From positions 62,001 to 126,000 of the forward strand of contig JADKAM010000002.1 of assembly GCA_016715365.1 (NCBI GenBank): 64,000 bases of DNA, given 5' to 3'. This document shows positions 1-8,159 of this stretch, one piece after another. The notes beneath the pieces were generated by a model. The model made no database searches. It was not told where the DNA came from and saw only the letters and a program-made list of their open reading frames with translations. Each line of letters starts with the position of its first letter. The stretch's first letter is position 1. This DNA is from Chitinophagaceae bacterium (GTDB taxonomy: Bacteria; Bacteroidota; Bacteroidia; Chitinophagales; Chitinophagaceae). The translations under genes were made by a program, and so were the position numbers.

Positions 1-225
1 TACGACAGCAATGGCAGCATGCGTGAGGTTGAGGGTGAGGGTGTTGTGGGTGTACAGCCTCAAATTAATCCCGGAGAATCTTATCAATACATCAGCGGTT
101 GTAACCTTCGCTCAGAGATTGGAAAGATGAGCGGAACCTATCTTATGGAAAACATTAATAATAAAAAATCATTCGATGCAGTTATACCTGCATTTGACAT
201 GTGTGCCCCCTTTAAACTCAACTAA
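1..225 (+). CDS. apaG: ApaG-family protein, C-terminal part (cut by window start)
   Basis: The reading frame is open from base 1 and ends at a TAA at 223-225, so the N-terminus lies outside the window. The visible 74 residues carry the ApaG signature: GEGVVGVQPQINPGE, then YQYISGC, then G-MSGTYLM and the closing IPAFDMCAPFKLN. ApaG is a small single-domain beta-sandwich protein linked genetically to Co2+/Mg2+ handling in enterobacteria; its biochemical role is not settled. The first visible ATG (base 19) is internal to the domain and is not the real start. Confidence 0.88.
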   Translation, partial: YDSNGSMREVEGEGVVGVQPQINPGESYQYISGCNLRSEIGKMSGTYLMENINNKKSFDAVIPAFDMCAPFKLN

Positions 226-322
226 TTTAACCTTTTTGAACGGTATTTTTGTTTACCTTTAGCATCCTTTAAGCAAGAGATCAATTTTTCATTTGAGCCT
301 TAATAAAATTAAACATCTTCAT

Positions 323-330
323 TAATTTTG
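323..330 (+). promoter_or_regulatory. Bacteroidota-type -7 box (TAATTTTG)
   Basis: TAATTTTG matches the TAnnTTTG -7 consensus of the Bacteroidota housekeeping sigma factor and lies 39 bp before the desaturase ATG. No TTTG -33 box sits at the usual 19-21 bp distance, so this is a sequence match only. Confidence 0.35.
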
Positions 331-369
331 TTAGTGAACAATGTTTAAATAAAACCGTTAATAACCATT

Positions 370-1473
370 ATGGCAAAAATTACATTTTCAAACAGTAACA
401 ACGATTTTTATCAAAGCTTGAAAGCTTCCGTAGAAGCCTATTTTACCGAAAATAAAATTAAGAAAACCGGCGACTGGCGCCTGTTTTCAAAAACAATTAT
501 TCTGGTTACGGTTGCACTTACTATGTATGGTTTATTAATGCTTGCGCCATTAGCCAATTGGCAGGCATTATTATGTTGTGTGGTATTAGGAGGGGCTTTA
601 GCATCTATAGGTTTTAGTGTAATGCACGATGCTAACCACGGCAGTTATTCAACCCATCCAAAACTGAACGATTTTTTAGGATTGAGTTTAAATGCCATGG
701 GTGCAAGTTCTTATTTCTGGAAACAAAAACACAACATCATTCACCATACTTACACTAATGTTGATGGCATTGATGATGATATTGCCAAAAGCCCCATCAT
801 TCGCCATTGCGAATCACAAAAATGGGTTCCGGCACACAAGGTTCAGTATTTATATCTGTTACCTGTTTATTCTTTATCTACCATTTTCTGGATATACATC
901 ATGGATTTTACAAAATATTTTTCACGAAAAATATTTACAACTGATGCCTGGAAGATGAGTACCAAAAACCATATTATTTTTTGGGCAACCAAAGCTATGT
1001 ACGCTGCTTTTTATATTGTACTGCCCATTATGGTTTGGGGTTTTGGTCCCTGGCTGCTGGGCTATTTTGTTTTAAATGCAGTAATGGGGTTAATATTATC
1101 GCTTGTTTTTCAACTGGCGCATGTAGTTGAGAATACAGAGTTTGAGCATGTTGGCCTGGATGCAACGAAACACGTTGAAACTGCCTGGGCTGAATTTCAG
1201 ATGAAGACCACAGCTAATTTTGCCATGGGTAATAAAGTAATTTCCTGGTTTGTTGGGGGATTGAATTACCAGATAGAGCATCATCTTTTTCCACGGATAA
1301 GCCATGTGCACTATCCTGCTGTAAGTAAAATTGTTATGGAAAAAGCGAAAGCGTTTAACCTGCCTTATAATAAATACGATACGATGTCAGCAGCTGTTGC
1401 TTCACACTTCAGGGTAATGAAACAATTAGGAAAAAAACCTGAGCAGGCGATGCACCAGGTGCAGGCTGCATAA
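370..1473 (+). CDS. Membrane fatty acid desaturase (acyl-CoA/acyl-lipid type)
   Basis: A 367-residue integral membrane di-iron desaturase that introduces a double bond into acyl chains. All three histidine boxes are present: HDANH at 86-90, HNIIHH at 121-126 and QIEHH at 301-305. The Gln in the third box is typical of the front-end (delta-5/delta-6-like, linoleoyl-CoA desaturase) branch, but there is no N-terminal cytochrome b5 domain, so electrons must come from a separate carrier. Hydrophobic segments lie around 42-85 and 205-250. It converges on the GldB-like gene with only 4 bp between the stop codons. Probable role: adjustment of membrane fluidity. Regiospecificity cannot be read from sequence. 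Confidence 0.88.
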   Translation: MAKITFSNSNNDFYQSLKASVEAYFTENKIKKTGDWRLFSKTIILVTVALTMYGLLMLAPLANWQALLCCVVLGGALASIGFSVMHDANHGSYSTHPKLNDFLGLSLNAMGASSYFWKQKHNIIHHTYTNVDGIDDDIAKSPIIRHCESQKWVPAHKVQYLYLLPVYSLSTIFWIYIMDFTKYFSRKIFTTDAWKMSTKNHIIFWATKAMYAAFYIVLPIMVWGFGPWLLGYFVLNAVMGLILSLVFQLAHVVENTEFEHVGLDATKHVETAWAEFQMKTTANFAMGNKVISWFVGGLNYQIEHHLFPRISHVHYPAVSKIVMEKAKAFNLPYNKYDTMSAAVASHFRVMKQLGKKPEQAMHQVQAA

Positions 1474-1477
1474 TAAA

Positions 1478-2488
1478 TTACGGTTTATATTTTGCCTGCT
1501 GAAAGATCAGTTCAGCATCTGTTTCCATTAATTTTTGTAAACCATATTCCGGGTTCTTTCCCATGAATTTTTTTACGATCTGCCATCCGGCAAAGCTGCC
1601 GATATTGCCCGGCGACCCTTCTCCCAGTTCCTGTGTCTTAGGCCCTTCGCCAATATAATTTTTGATGAGGTTGTTATCAAGGGTTTGTAAAAAGTTATTT
1701 TGCACAAACAGATCCCACACAGCCGCTTCATGTTCGTACACGGCTTTTAACTGCTCTTTGGTGTAACCAATTAATTTATACTCTTCAGTTTTTGGCAGCA
1801 GTCTGCTGAGTGCATACAACCGCTTTCCTTTTTCAACCATTTGTTGTACAAGCGGCTTGTCATCTATTTTCTCGGGATAGAGATCGTTCATAATATTCTG
1901 CATACAATTAACCGGAATATAATCAGGCTCAAAACGGTTGCTGATGTATTCAGGATAGGTTTCCTGCACCAGCGCAGACCTGTATAAAGAAAAGCTTTTA
2001 CCCAGGTGATGCTGCAGGCCAATGATGATGGCATCATCAGAAAGAATATCTCCATAGCCATCTAATGGGCCAATGTAAGTAATGATCTGTTTGCGGTCTT
2101 TATAGGCAGGAAAATAATGTTTTACAAACTGCAAAGCCTGCTTTATTTCTTTTTCATACTGGTCAAAATCCCTGAAAACTTTTTGAGCACTATCATATAC
2201 CGGTTTGTAAGCGGTTATAAAACCTGTTACATAATCTGCAGCACTGTCGGCCGACCATTTAGGATCTGCATTTAAAACAGCAGATAAATAATTTTCTCCA
2301 AAAGAAGGATATTTGGCAAGTAGCTGATCAAAGTTTGTTGTAAAATTTGCAGTATCCAGTTTAAAGAGATCCTGCTCAAAACGCCTGGAGCTCAACTCAA
2401 CCTTTATACCGGATACATCAGGTGTATTATCGCTGCTGTTGCAGGAAAATAAAAGTACGAATGCCAGGATAGAAAAAAAATACTTCAT
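1478..2488 (-). CDS. gldB: GldB-like gliding motility lipoprotein
   Basis: I start the gene at the ATG at 2488, because this gives a clean lipoprotein signal peptide (MKYFFSILAFVLLFSC, lipid-modified Cys at residue 16); the longer frame adds nine residues in front of it. The 336-residue protein resembles GldB, with the segment YPSFGENYLSAVLNADP and a conserved C-terminal GSFAGWQIVKKFM. GldB is needed for gliding and T9SS function in Flavobacterium johnsoniae, but homologues also occur in non-gliding Bacteroidota. It is probably anchored facing the periplasm. nadE lies divergently nearby, a neighbour I recall for gldB in other Bacteroidota. The family call rests on remembered pattern, without an alignment. 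Confidence 0.75.
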   Translation of the reverse strand: MKYFFSILAFVLLFSCNSSDNTPDVSGIKVELSSRRFEQDLFKLDTANFTTNFDQLLAKYPSFGENYLSAVLNADPKWSADSAADYVTGFITAYKPVYDSAQKVFRDFDQYEKEIKQALQFVKHYFPAYKDRKQIITYIGPLDGYGDILSDDAIIIGLQHHLGKSFSLYRSALVQETYPEYISNRFEPDYIPVNCMQNIMNDLYPEKIDDKPLVQQMVEKGKRLYALSRLLPKTEEYKLIGYTKEQLKAVYEHEAAVWDLFVQNNFLQTLDNNLIKNYIGEGPKTQELGEGSPGNIGSFAGWQIVKKFMGKNPEYGLQKLMETDAELIFQQAKYKP

Positions 2489-2501
2489 AATTTTTAATTT
2501 A

Positions 2502-2530
2502 GCCACGAATGACAAGAATTTTCACGAATA
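2502..2530 (+). repeat. Left inverted repeat flanking the GxxExxY gene
   Basis: This 29-bp stretch (GCCACGAATG...CACGAATA) matches the reverse complement of 3001-3029 at 25 of 29 positions. The two copies bracket the broken GxxExxY gene. It begins 14 bp upstream of the GldB-like ATG. Confidence 0.65.
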
Positions 2531-2581
2531 TTAATTGATAGACTATACTGTAATATCACCTTAAAATATAGTCAAGGCAAG

Positions 2582-2955
2582 TTAGTTTGCTAATCTTTTT
2601 GTTTCTAATTTACTTCTGCCAAAATTTACATTTAGCCCAAGTCGGCAACCAGATAGTTTAAGGTAATTAATTGTTTGAGCAATATCTTCGTTTGATATGG
2701 TTTCTTTCGATTTTACTTCGAGAATAATTTTATCGTAAACAACAAAGTCGGCATTGATTTTTTTCTTAAAAGATGTTTTTTGTAATAAACCGGATATTCT
2801 TTTTCTCTTTCATACTGAATCATACGATCATCAAGTTCCCACTCAATTGCCTCTTTATATATTATTTCTAATAAACCGGGTCCTAATTCATTATGAACTT
2901 CCATACAAATGCCTGTAAGTTCATAAGCTTCGTCTTTATAAATTAAATCGGTCAT
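2582..2955 (-). pseudogene. GxxExxY-family protein (PDDEXK_3-like), frameshifted
   Basis: Translation from the ATG at 2955 gives TDLIYKDEAYELTGICMEVH followed by NELGPGLLE-Y-EA, the hallmark N-terminus of GxxExxY proteins. After about residue 64 the frame breaks in a run of seven T (2758-2764; A7 on the coding strand). One extra A restores the expected C-terminus, INADFVVYDKIILEVKSKE and then QTINYLKLSGC, ending at a TAA at 2582-2584. The rescued second half carries D and E-x-K residues expected of a PD-(D/E)XK nuclease-like fold. The restored length (about 124 residues) is normal for the family. Its function is unknown. It sits between gldB and nadE inside an inverted repeat. The break may be real or a homopolymer sequencing error. 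Confidence 0.8.
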
Positions 2956-3000
2956 GGGTAGTTTTTGCAAATATCTGTTTTTAACCTGTTTTTTTGTATT

Positions 3001-3029
3001 TATTCGTGTTAATTCGTGCCATTCGTGGC
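3001..3029 (-). repeat. Right inverted repeat flanking the GxxExxY gene
   Basis: TATTCGTG...ATTCGTGGC is the partner of 2502-2530 (25/29 matches in inverted orientation). It ends 13 bp before the nadE ATG, so it also lies in the nadE 5' region. Related ATTCGTG-rich sequence follows nadE at 4755-4790 and precedes rsgA at 9801-9826. Confidence 0.65.
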
Positions 3030-3042
3030 GTATTTTCGTATC

Positions 3043-4725
3043 ATGAAAATTTTCCTTGCACAACAAAACTATCACATCGGCAATTTTGAAAGCAATACGC
3101 AAAAGATCATCAGCGCTATTCAAGCTGCAAAAGAGCAGGGCGGTGATCTGATCGTTTTCAGCGAGCTGAGTGTTTGTGGTTATGCCCCCCGTGATTTCCT
3201 GGAATTTGAAGATTTTATCAATAAAAGTTATGCAGCCATTGATACAATAAAACAATATGCCGATACCATTGGCGTATTGGTTGGCGCACCAGACCGTAAC
3301 CCGGTAAGGGAAGGAAAGGATCTTTTTAACGCAGCATTTTTATTGTACGAAAAAGAGATAAAAGGCATTGCACATAAAACCTGCCTGCCTAATTATGATG
3401 TGTTTGATGAATACCGGTATTTTGAACCGGCATACAACTGGAGCATCATGGAGTTTAAAGGCAAAAGACTGGCTGTAACCATTTGTGAAGATATCTGGAA
3501 TCTGGGCGATAACCCTTTGTACCGAAACTGCCCCATGGATGAATTGATGAAGCAGCAACCCGATGTGATGATCAATTTATCGGCATCGCCATTTGATTAT
3601 ACACATGATGAAGACCGGAAAGCAACCATTAAATCAAACGTAACAAAATACAGGCTCCCTTTATTTTATTGTAATGCTGTTGGCAGCCAGACCGAAATTG
3701 TTTTTGATGGAGCATCGCTGATCTTTGATGCAGCGGCCAATCTTTGCGGAGAGTTGCCACGTTTTGAAGAAGCCATGCAATCTTTTGTTTTAAATGATGA
3801 CGGAACCATTGATGCGCCGGTTATTGAGCCTGCCAGCCGTATGCCCGATAAAGAACTGAACCCCGTTGCGCTGGAAGAAAACCTCAACATTGAAATGGTG
3901 CATGATGCCATTGTTTCAGGCATCAAAGATTATTTTACCAAGATGGGATTTACCAAAGCCATACTGGGCAGCAGCGGTGGTATTGATAGTGCAGTAACTT
4001 TGGCACTTGCCTGTATTGCATTGGGAAAAGATAATGTAAGAGCTGTATTAATGCCTTCGCAATTTTCAACAGGCCATTCTGTAAATGATGCTGAGCAGCT
4101 GAGTATGAACCTGGGCAATCCTTACGACATTATTCCGGTTGAAAATATTTACAATAGTTTTTTAAATGAGTTGAAACCCATTTTTAAAGGCCTGCCTTTT
4201 AGTATTGCCGAAGAAAATATACAAAGCCGCACCCGTGGGAATTTGTTAATGGCCATCGCCAATAAGTTTGGTTACATCTTGTTAAATACATCCAACAAGA
4301 GTGAGCTTGCAACCGGCTATGGTACGCTCTATGGCGATATGGCCGGTGGTATTGGCGTTTTGGGCGATTGTTACAAGTTACAGATCTATGCACTGGCAAA
4401 ATATATAAATCGGGATAAGGAAATTATACCAATCAACATCATTACAAAGCCACCCAGTGCAGAACTGCGGCCCGGACAAAAAGATTCTGACAGTTTACCG
4501 GAGTATGAAATTCTTGATAAAATTTTATACCAATACATTGAAAGAAGACAGGGCCCCAATGAAATAAAAGTACAGGGCTTTGATGCTGCGTTGGTTGACC
4601 GTGTGTTGAAAATGGTAAACGTGAATGAATACAAACGCAACCAGTTTTGTCCCATCATAAGGGTGTCGCCAAAAGCATTTGGTGTGGGTAGGAGGATGCC
4701 GATAGTTGGAAAGTATTTAAGCTAA
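3043..4725 (+). CDS. nadE: Glutamine-dependent NAD+ synthetase
   Basis: A 560-residue two-domain cytoplasmic enzyme that converts nicotinic acid adenine dinucleotide to NAD+ with ATP and glutamine. The N-terminal nitrilase-type glutaminase domain shows the catalytic triad Glu41 (FSELSVCGY), Lys112 (HKTCLPNY) and Cys148 (TICEDIW). The C-terminal synthetase domain has the PP-loop SSGGIDSA at 309-316 and the late motif KPPSAELRPGQKDSDSLP. I chose the ATG at 3043 (MKIFLAQQN, directly at the first nitrilase strand) over the in-frame alternative nine codons upstream, which falls inside the 3001-3029 repeat. The gene is complete and stands alone; gldB lies divergently to its left. Confidence 0.96.
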   Translation: MKIFLAQQNYHIGNFESNTQKIISAIQAAKEQGGDLIVFSELSVCGYAPRDFLEFEDFINKSYAAIDTIKQYADTIGVLVGAPDRNPVREGKDLFNAAFLLYEKEIKGIAHKTCLPNYDVFDEYRYFEPAYNWSIMEFKGKRLAVTICEDIWNLGDNPLYRNCPMDELMKQQPDVMINLSASPFDYTHDEDRKATIKSNVTKYRLPLFYCNAVGSQTEIVFDGASLIFDAAANLCGELPRFEEAMQSFVLNDDGTIDAPVIEPASRMPDKELNPVALEENLNIEMVHDAIVSGIKDYFTKMGFTKAILGSSGGIDSAVTLALACIALGKDNVRAVLMPSQFSTGHSVNDAEQLSMNLGNPYDIIPVENIYNSFLNELKPIFKGLPFSIAEENIQSRTRGNLLMAIANKFGYILLNTSNKSELATGYGTLYGDMAGGIGVLGDCYKLQIYALAKYINRDKEIIPINIITKPPSAELRPGQKDSDSLPEYEILDKILYQYIERRQGPNEIKVQGFDAALVDRVLKMVNVNEYKRNQFCPIIRVSPKAFGVGRRMPIVGKYLS

Positions 4726-4754
4726 AAACACTAATTTTTACGAATACATAAATA

Positions 4755-4790
4755 AATTCGTGTAATCCGTTTCTGTAATTCGTGTAATAA
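4755..4790 (+). repeat. ATTCGTGTAAT-type dispersed repeat
   Basis: Two copies of ATTCGTGTAAT separated by a degenerate copy (ATCCGTTTCTGTA) lie between the ends of the convergent nadE and YbjQ-family genes. The unit is close to the inverted repeats at 2502-2530 and 3001-3029. Confidence 0.5.
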
Positions 4791-4798
4791 AATGCTTC

Positions 4799-5131
4799 TT
4801 AGATTTTCTCCACCACCACTGCCGTACCATAAGATAAAACTTCAGTTACTCCGTTCATCACTTCATTGGCGTCATAACGCATGTTGATGATGGCATTGGC
4901 ACCCCTTTCATTAGCATGCTGTATCATCAGCTGGTAAGCTTCTTCACGGGTCTTTTCGCAAAGCTCGGCGTAAATGGAAATTTTGCCGCCCAATAAAGTC
5001 TGAAATCCGCCGGCTATATTACCCAATATGCTTCTGCTGCGTACAGTAATACCCCTGATAATTCCCAGGTGCTTGGTAATGCGGTATCCCTCCAGTGTGT
5101 TGGATGTGGTTATGAGTTGTTGGTCTATCAT
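4799..5131 (-). CDS. YbjQ/UPF0145-family heavy-metal-binding-domain protein
   Basis: A 110-residue soluble protein covering the whole YbjQ (PF01906) domain. Recognisable features are TTSNTLEGYRITKHLGII at the N-terminus, GGKISIYAELCEKTREEAY in the middle and the motif HANERGANAIINMRYDA near residues 77-93, ending in a conserved YGTAVVVE strand. The family forms pentameric rings; function is unproven despite the metal-binding name. It converges on nadE and probably has its own promoter in the 200-bp gap to the right. Confidence 0.88.
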   Translation of the reverse strand: MIDQQLITTSNTLEGYRITKHLGIIRGITVRSRSILGNIAGGFQTLLGGKISIYAELCEKTREEAYQLMIQHANERGANAIINMRYDANEVMNGVTEVLSYGTAVVVEKI

Positions 5132-5270
5132 GATTTTTTTATTAAAGTTAGATTGATTTTAACAAAGTTTTGCCCCCTTCATCAAAACGGCCAAATTTTT
5201 GTTATGCATAGTTCGTATTTTGCAGCCTGCCCGAAAATGGGTATTTAATAAAACATAATCATCTCCATAG

Positions 5271-5317
5271 TTCCCCCTCATCCTGAGCGTAGCCGAAGGG
5301 CAGGGGGCGGAGGGGGT
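5271..5317 (+). repeat. Dispersed GC-rich element (CCTGAGCGTAGCCGAAGG core)
   Basis: A C5/G5-ended block (CCCCCTCAT...GGAGGGGGT) containing CCTGAGCGTAGCCGAAGGG, a sequence I recognise as a common intergenic dispersed element of many bacterial genomes. It is far richer in G+C than its surroundings and lies 13 bp before the moxR ATG, so it is probably transcribed in the operon leader. Confidence 0.5.
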
Positions 5318-5329
5318 AAAACTAAACCT

Positions 5330-6331
5330 ATGGTTCAAACATCTGAAGACATCCGTTTGCTGAACGAAAAAATTACCAACGCATCCGGATTTGTTACCCG
5401 TATTAATGATGAATTAAGTAAAGTAATTGTTGGTCAGCAAACGATGATAGAACGTTTGTTGATTGGCCTGTTAAGCAATGGCCATGTGCTGCTGGAAGGT
5501 GTGCCGGGCCTGGCAAAAACGCTTGCCATCAAATCGCTGGCACAAGCGGTACATGCCGATTTCAGCCGTATACAATTTACACCCGACCTGTTGCCGGCCG
5601 ATGTGGTTGGTACAATGATTTACAACCAGGCAAAAAATGAATTTGTGGTTCGCAGAGGCCCCATCTTCTCCAATTTTATTTTGGCAGATGAAATAAACAG
5701 GGCTCCGGCAAAAGTGCAGAGCGCCTTGCTGGAAGCTATGCAGGAAAGGCAGGTTACCATTGGTGATACAACCTACAAACTGCCCGAACCTTTTTTGGTA
5801 CTGGCTACACAAAATCCAATTGAACAGGAAGGAACTTATCCTTTGCCAGAAGCACAGGTTGACCGGTTTATGCTGAAAGTGGTGGTTGATTACCCAAGTA
5901 AGAGCGAAGAGCAATTGATCATTCGCCAGAATACGTTGGGATTGAGTTTTCCGCCGATAAACCCGGTTGCATCTACCAACGAAATTTTAACTGCTAAAGA
6001 ATTGGTGCGCCAGGTTTACCTGGATGAAAAAGTAGAGAACTATATTTTAGATATTGTTTTTGCAACACGTTACCCCGATAAATACAATCTGCCAAAACTA
6101 AAAGCATTGATCGGTTTTGGAGGATCGCCCAGGGCAAGCATCAATTTAGCGCTGGCAGCAAAAGCTTATGCTTTTTTAAATAACCGGGCTTTTGTAATTC
6201 CTGAAGATGTGCGGAGTATCAGCAAAGATGTGTTGAGGCACAGGATTGGATTGACTTACGAAGCTGAAGCAGAGAATGTAAATGTTGAACAAATCATTAA
6301 TGAAATATTGAGAGGCGTTAACGTACCATGA
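5330..6331 (+). CDS. MoxR-family AAA+ ATPase
   Basis: A 333-residue AAA+ ATPase with Walker A GVPGLAKT (57-64), Walker B ILADEINRAP (Asp120-Glu121) and sensor-1 region LATQNPIEQEGTYPLPEAQVDRF. MoxR proteins are thought to act as chaperones or assembly factors for partners with von Willebrand A (VWA) domains. Here it leads an operon whose next genes encode exactly such partners (DUF58 and BatA). The stop overlaps the next start as ATGA, so translation is probably coupled. Confidence 0.93.
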   Translation: MVQTSEDIRLLNEKITNASGFVTRINDELSKVIVGQQTMIERLLIGLLSNGHVLLEGVPGLAKTLAIKSLAQAVHADFSRIQFTPDLLPADVVGTMIYNQAKNEFVVRRGPIFSNFILADEINRAPAKVQSALLEAMQERQVTIGDTTYKLPEPFLVLATQNPIEQEGTYPLPEAQVDRFMLKVVVDYPSKSEEQLIIRQNTLGLSFPPINPVASTNEILTAKELVRQVYLDEKVENYILDIVFATRYPDKYNLPKLKALIGFGGSPRASINLALAAKAYAFLNNRAFVIPEDVRSISKDVLRHRIGLTYEAEAENVNVEQIINEILRGVNVP

Positions 6332-7200
6332 TCTTAACCACAGAAGAAATATTACGCAAAGTTCGTGAACTCGAGATCAAGAGCAAGAAGATCACCACGC
6401 ATTTATTTACGGGTGAGTACCATTCTGCTTTTAAAGGAAAGGGTATGAGCTTTAGGGAAGTGCGGGAATATTATGCAGGCGATGATGTACGTTTTATAGA
6501 TTGGAATGTGAGTGCCAGGTTTAGTCATCCTTTTACTAAAGTTTTTGAAGAAGAGCGGGAATTGACGGTAATGTTGTTGATTGATACCAGCGCCAGTAAT
6601 TTATTTGGAACGGTTGCCCGGCAAAAGAAAGACCTGATAGTAGAAATGGGTGCTGTACTTACTTTCAGCGCCATTAACAACAATGATAAGGTTGGTGTAA
6701 TTTTCTTCAGCGATAAGATAGAGAAATATATTGCTCCTAAAAAAGGCAGGCAACATGCTTTATACATTGTGCGTGAACTGTTGACTGTTGAAGCAAAAAA
6801 GCAGGGCACCAACCTGGATGATGCTATTAAATTTTTCAGTCGCTCGGTAAAGCAGCGCAGCATTGCTTTTATATTAAGCGATTTTTTGGCAACCGGTTAT
6901 GATGATGGACTGAAAGTAATTGGCAATAAACATGATGTGATTGGCATACGGGTGTATGATAAGATGGATATGCAACTGCCCGATGCAGGCCTGCTGCAGT
7001 TGCAGGATGCAGAAACAAATAAGACCACCTGGATAGACAGCAGCGATGAAATGGTACGTTATAATTACCAGCAGCATTTTATGCAGCAGAGCGAACTGAG
7101 TAAAAATTATTTCAGAAAAGCAGGAGCAGAGTTACTGCATGTGCGTACCGATGATGACTATGTAAAAATTCTACAGCAGTTTTTTATTAACAGAATGTGA
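6328..7200 (+). CDS. DUF58 domain protein (VWA-like)
   Basis: A 290-residue cytoplasmic protein with the DUF58 signature: GMSFREVREYYAGDDVRFIDW at about 33-53, then FEEERELTVMLLIDTSAS, a degenerate VWA metal site (DTSAS). DUF58 genes almost always follow moxR. It overlaps moxR by four bases (ATGA) and its last codons overlap a possible GTG start of the next gene. Probable role: MoxR-dependent assembly or stress functions at the envelope; there is no direct functional evidence in the sequence. Confidence 0.92.
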   Translation: MILTTEEILRKVRELEIKSKKITTHLFTGEYHSAFKGKGMSFREVREYYAGDDVRFIDWNVSARFSHPFTKVFEEERELTVMLLIDTSASNLFGTVARQKKDLIVEMGAVLTFSAINNNDKVGVIFFSDKIEKYIAPKKGRQHALYIVRELLTVEAKKQGTNLDDAIKFFSRSVKQRSIAFILSDFLATGYDDGLKVIGNKHDVIGIRVYDKMDMQLPDAGLLQLQDAETNKTTWIDSSDEMVRYNYQQHFMQQSELSKNYFRKAGAELLHVRTDDDYVKILQQFFINRM

Positions 7201-7211
7201 TTGAAAAAATA

Positions 7212-8147
7212 ATGGTGAAAGAAAAAATAAGCAGGATATGGATTACCGTAGGATTAACAGCCTGTTTTTCTTTAATCATGCAATTTACTTTTTGCCAAAC
7301 GCTGCAAACCATTACCGACAGAAAAGATATTTTGATCGGTGAGCAGATAAAACTCACCCTTAAAGCACCAATGGATGGCTTGACCAAATGGATCGTTCTC
7401 CCGGATTCAATTCCTCATTTTGAAATTGTAGAAGCTGCCAAACCCGATACTGTAAATTTCAAAGACAAATCCAAAGCCATTCAGCAAACCATCACCATCA
7501 CCAGTTTCGATTCGGGCAGTTGGACTTTTCCGGCTTTGCCCGTTGAGTTTGCCGGACTACCGGGTGACGCTCCCCGAATAGTAAACACCGATCCATTTTA
7601 TGTAAATGTTTCTTATGCACCGGCCGACAGCACCAATCAACTGCGTGATATAAAACCAATCATAATAGTTTCGGTCTTCGATTTTTTCTGGCTTTATATT
7701 GCCGGTGGCGTTTTGCTTTTGCTGTTAATTACTTTTCTGCTGTACCGGTATTTTAATAAGAAAAAGAAAGATGCACCTGCAATACCGGTTTCAAAACTGT
7801 CGCCTTTTGATGAAGCGATGGCAGCGTTGAAAAACCTGGGCCAGTTTAACCTGCAGGATGCTGCCGAAATAAAATTGTACCACATAAAACTGGCAGCCAT
7901 TTTTAAAAATTACCTGGGCCGAAAACAGGGAAAAAACCTGTTCAACAAAACAACCGGCGATCTTTTGATAAGTATGAAGGAAGTTAATTTGCCGCCCGAC
8001 AATATCTCGGAACTGGCAACAGCCCTGCGCTGTACCGATGCGGTGAAATTTGCCAAGTATCTTCCTTTATCAGATCAAAGTGAAGACTCCAAACAAAAAA
8101 TAGCAGAGATCATTAAATTAACCGAACACAAAACCCATAACCCATAA
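7212..8147 (+). CDS. BatD-like membrane protein of the Bat operon
   Basis: The 311-residue protein has a signal peptide (VGLTACFSLIMQFTFCQ), an exported beta-rich domain opening with TITDRKDILIGEQIKLTLK, which resembles BatD ectodomains, one membrane segment (FFWLYIAGGVLLLLLITFLLY) and a cytoplasmic helical tail. I prefer the ATG at 7212 to a GTG at 7197 that overlaps the DUF58 stop. The last residues (HKTHNP) are encoded by a word-like repeat at 8121-8156, so the natural C-terminus may have been altered by repeat insertion. The BatD assignment is by context and ectodomain similarity. Confidence 0.7.
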   Translation: MVKEKISRIWITVGLTACFSLIMQFTFCQTLQTITDRKDILIGEQIKLTLKAPMDGLTKWIVLPDSIPHFEIVEAAKPDTVNFKDKSKAIQQTITITSFDSGSWTFPALPVEFAGLPGDAPRIVNTDPFYVNVSYAPADSTNQLRDIKPIIIVSVFDFFWLYIAGGVLLLLLITFLLYRYFNKKKKDAPAIPVSKLSPFDEAMAALKNLGQFNLQDAAEIKLYHIKLAAIFKNYLGRKQGKNLFNKTTGDLLISMKEVNLPPDNISELATALRCTDAVKFAKYLPLSDQSEDSKQKIAEIIKLTEHKTHNP

Positions 8148-8156
8148 CACAAAACC
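8121..8156 (+). repeat. AACCCATAACCCATAAC word repeat
   Basis: Tandem degenerate units of ACCCATA/ACACAAAACC span the end of the BatD-like gene and the gap before batA. A closely similar string (ACACATAACCATAACTCGAA) lies before lspA at 41096-41133. Confidence 0.5.
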
Positions 8157-8159
8157 ATC

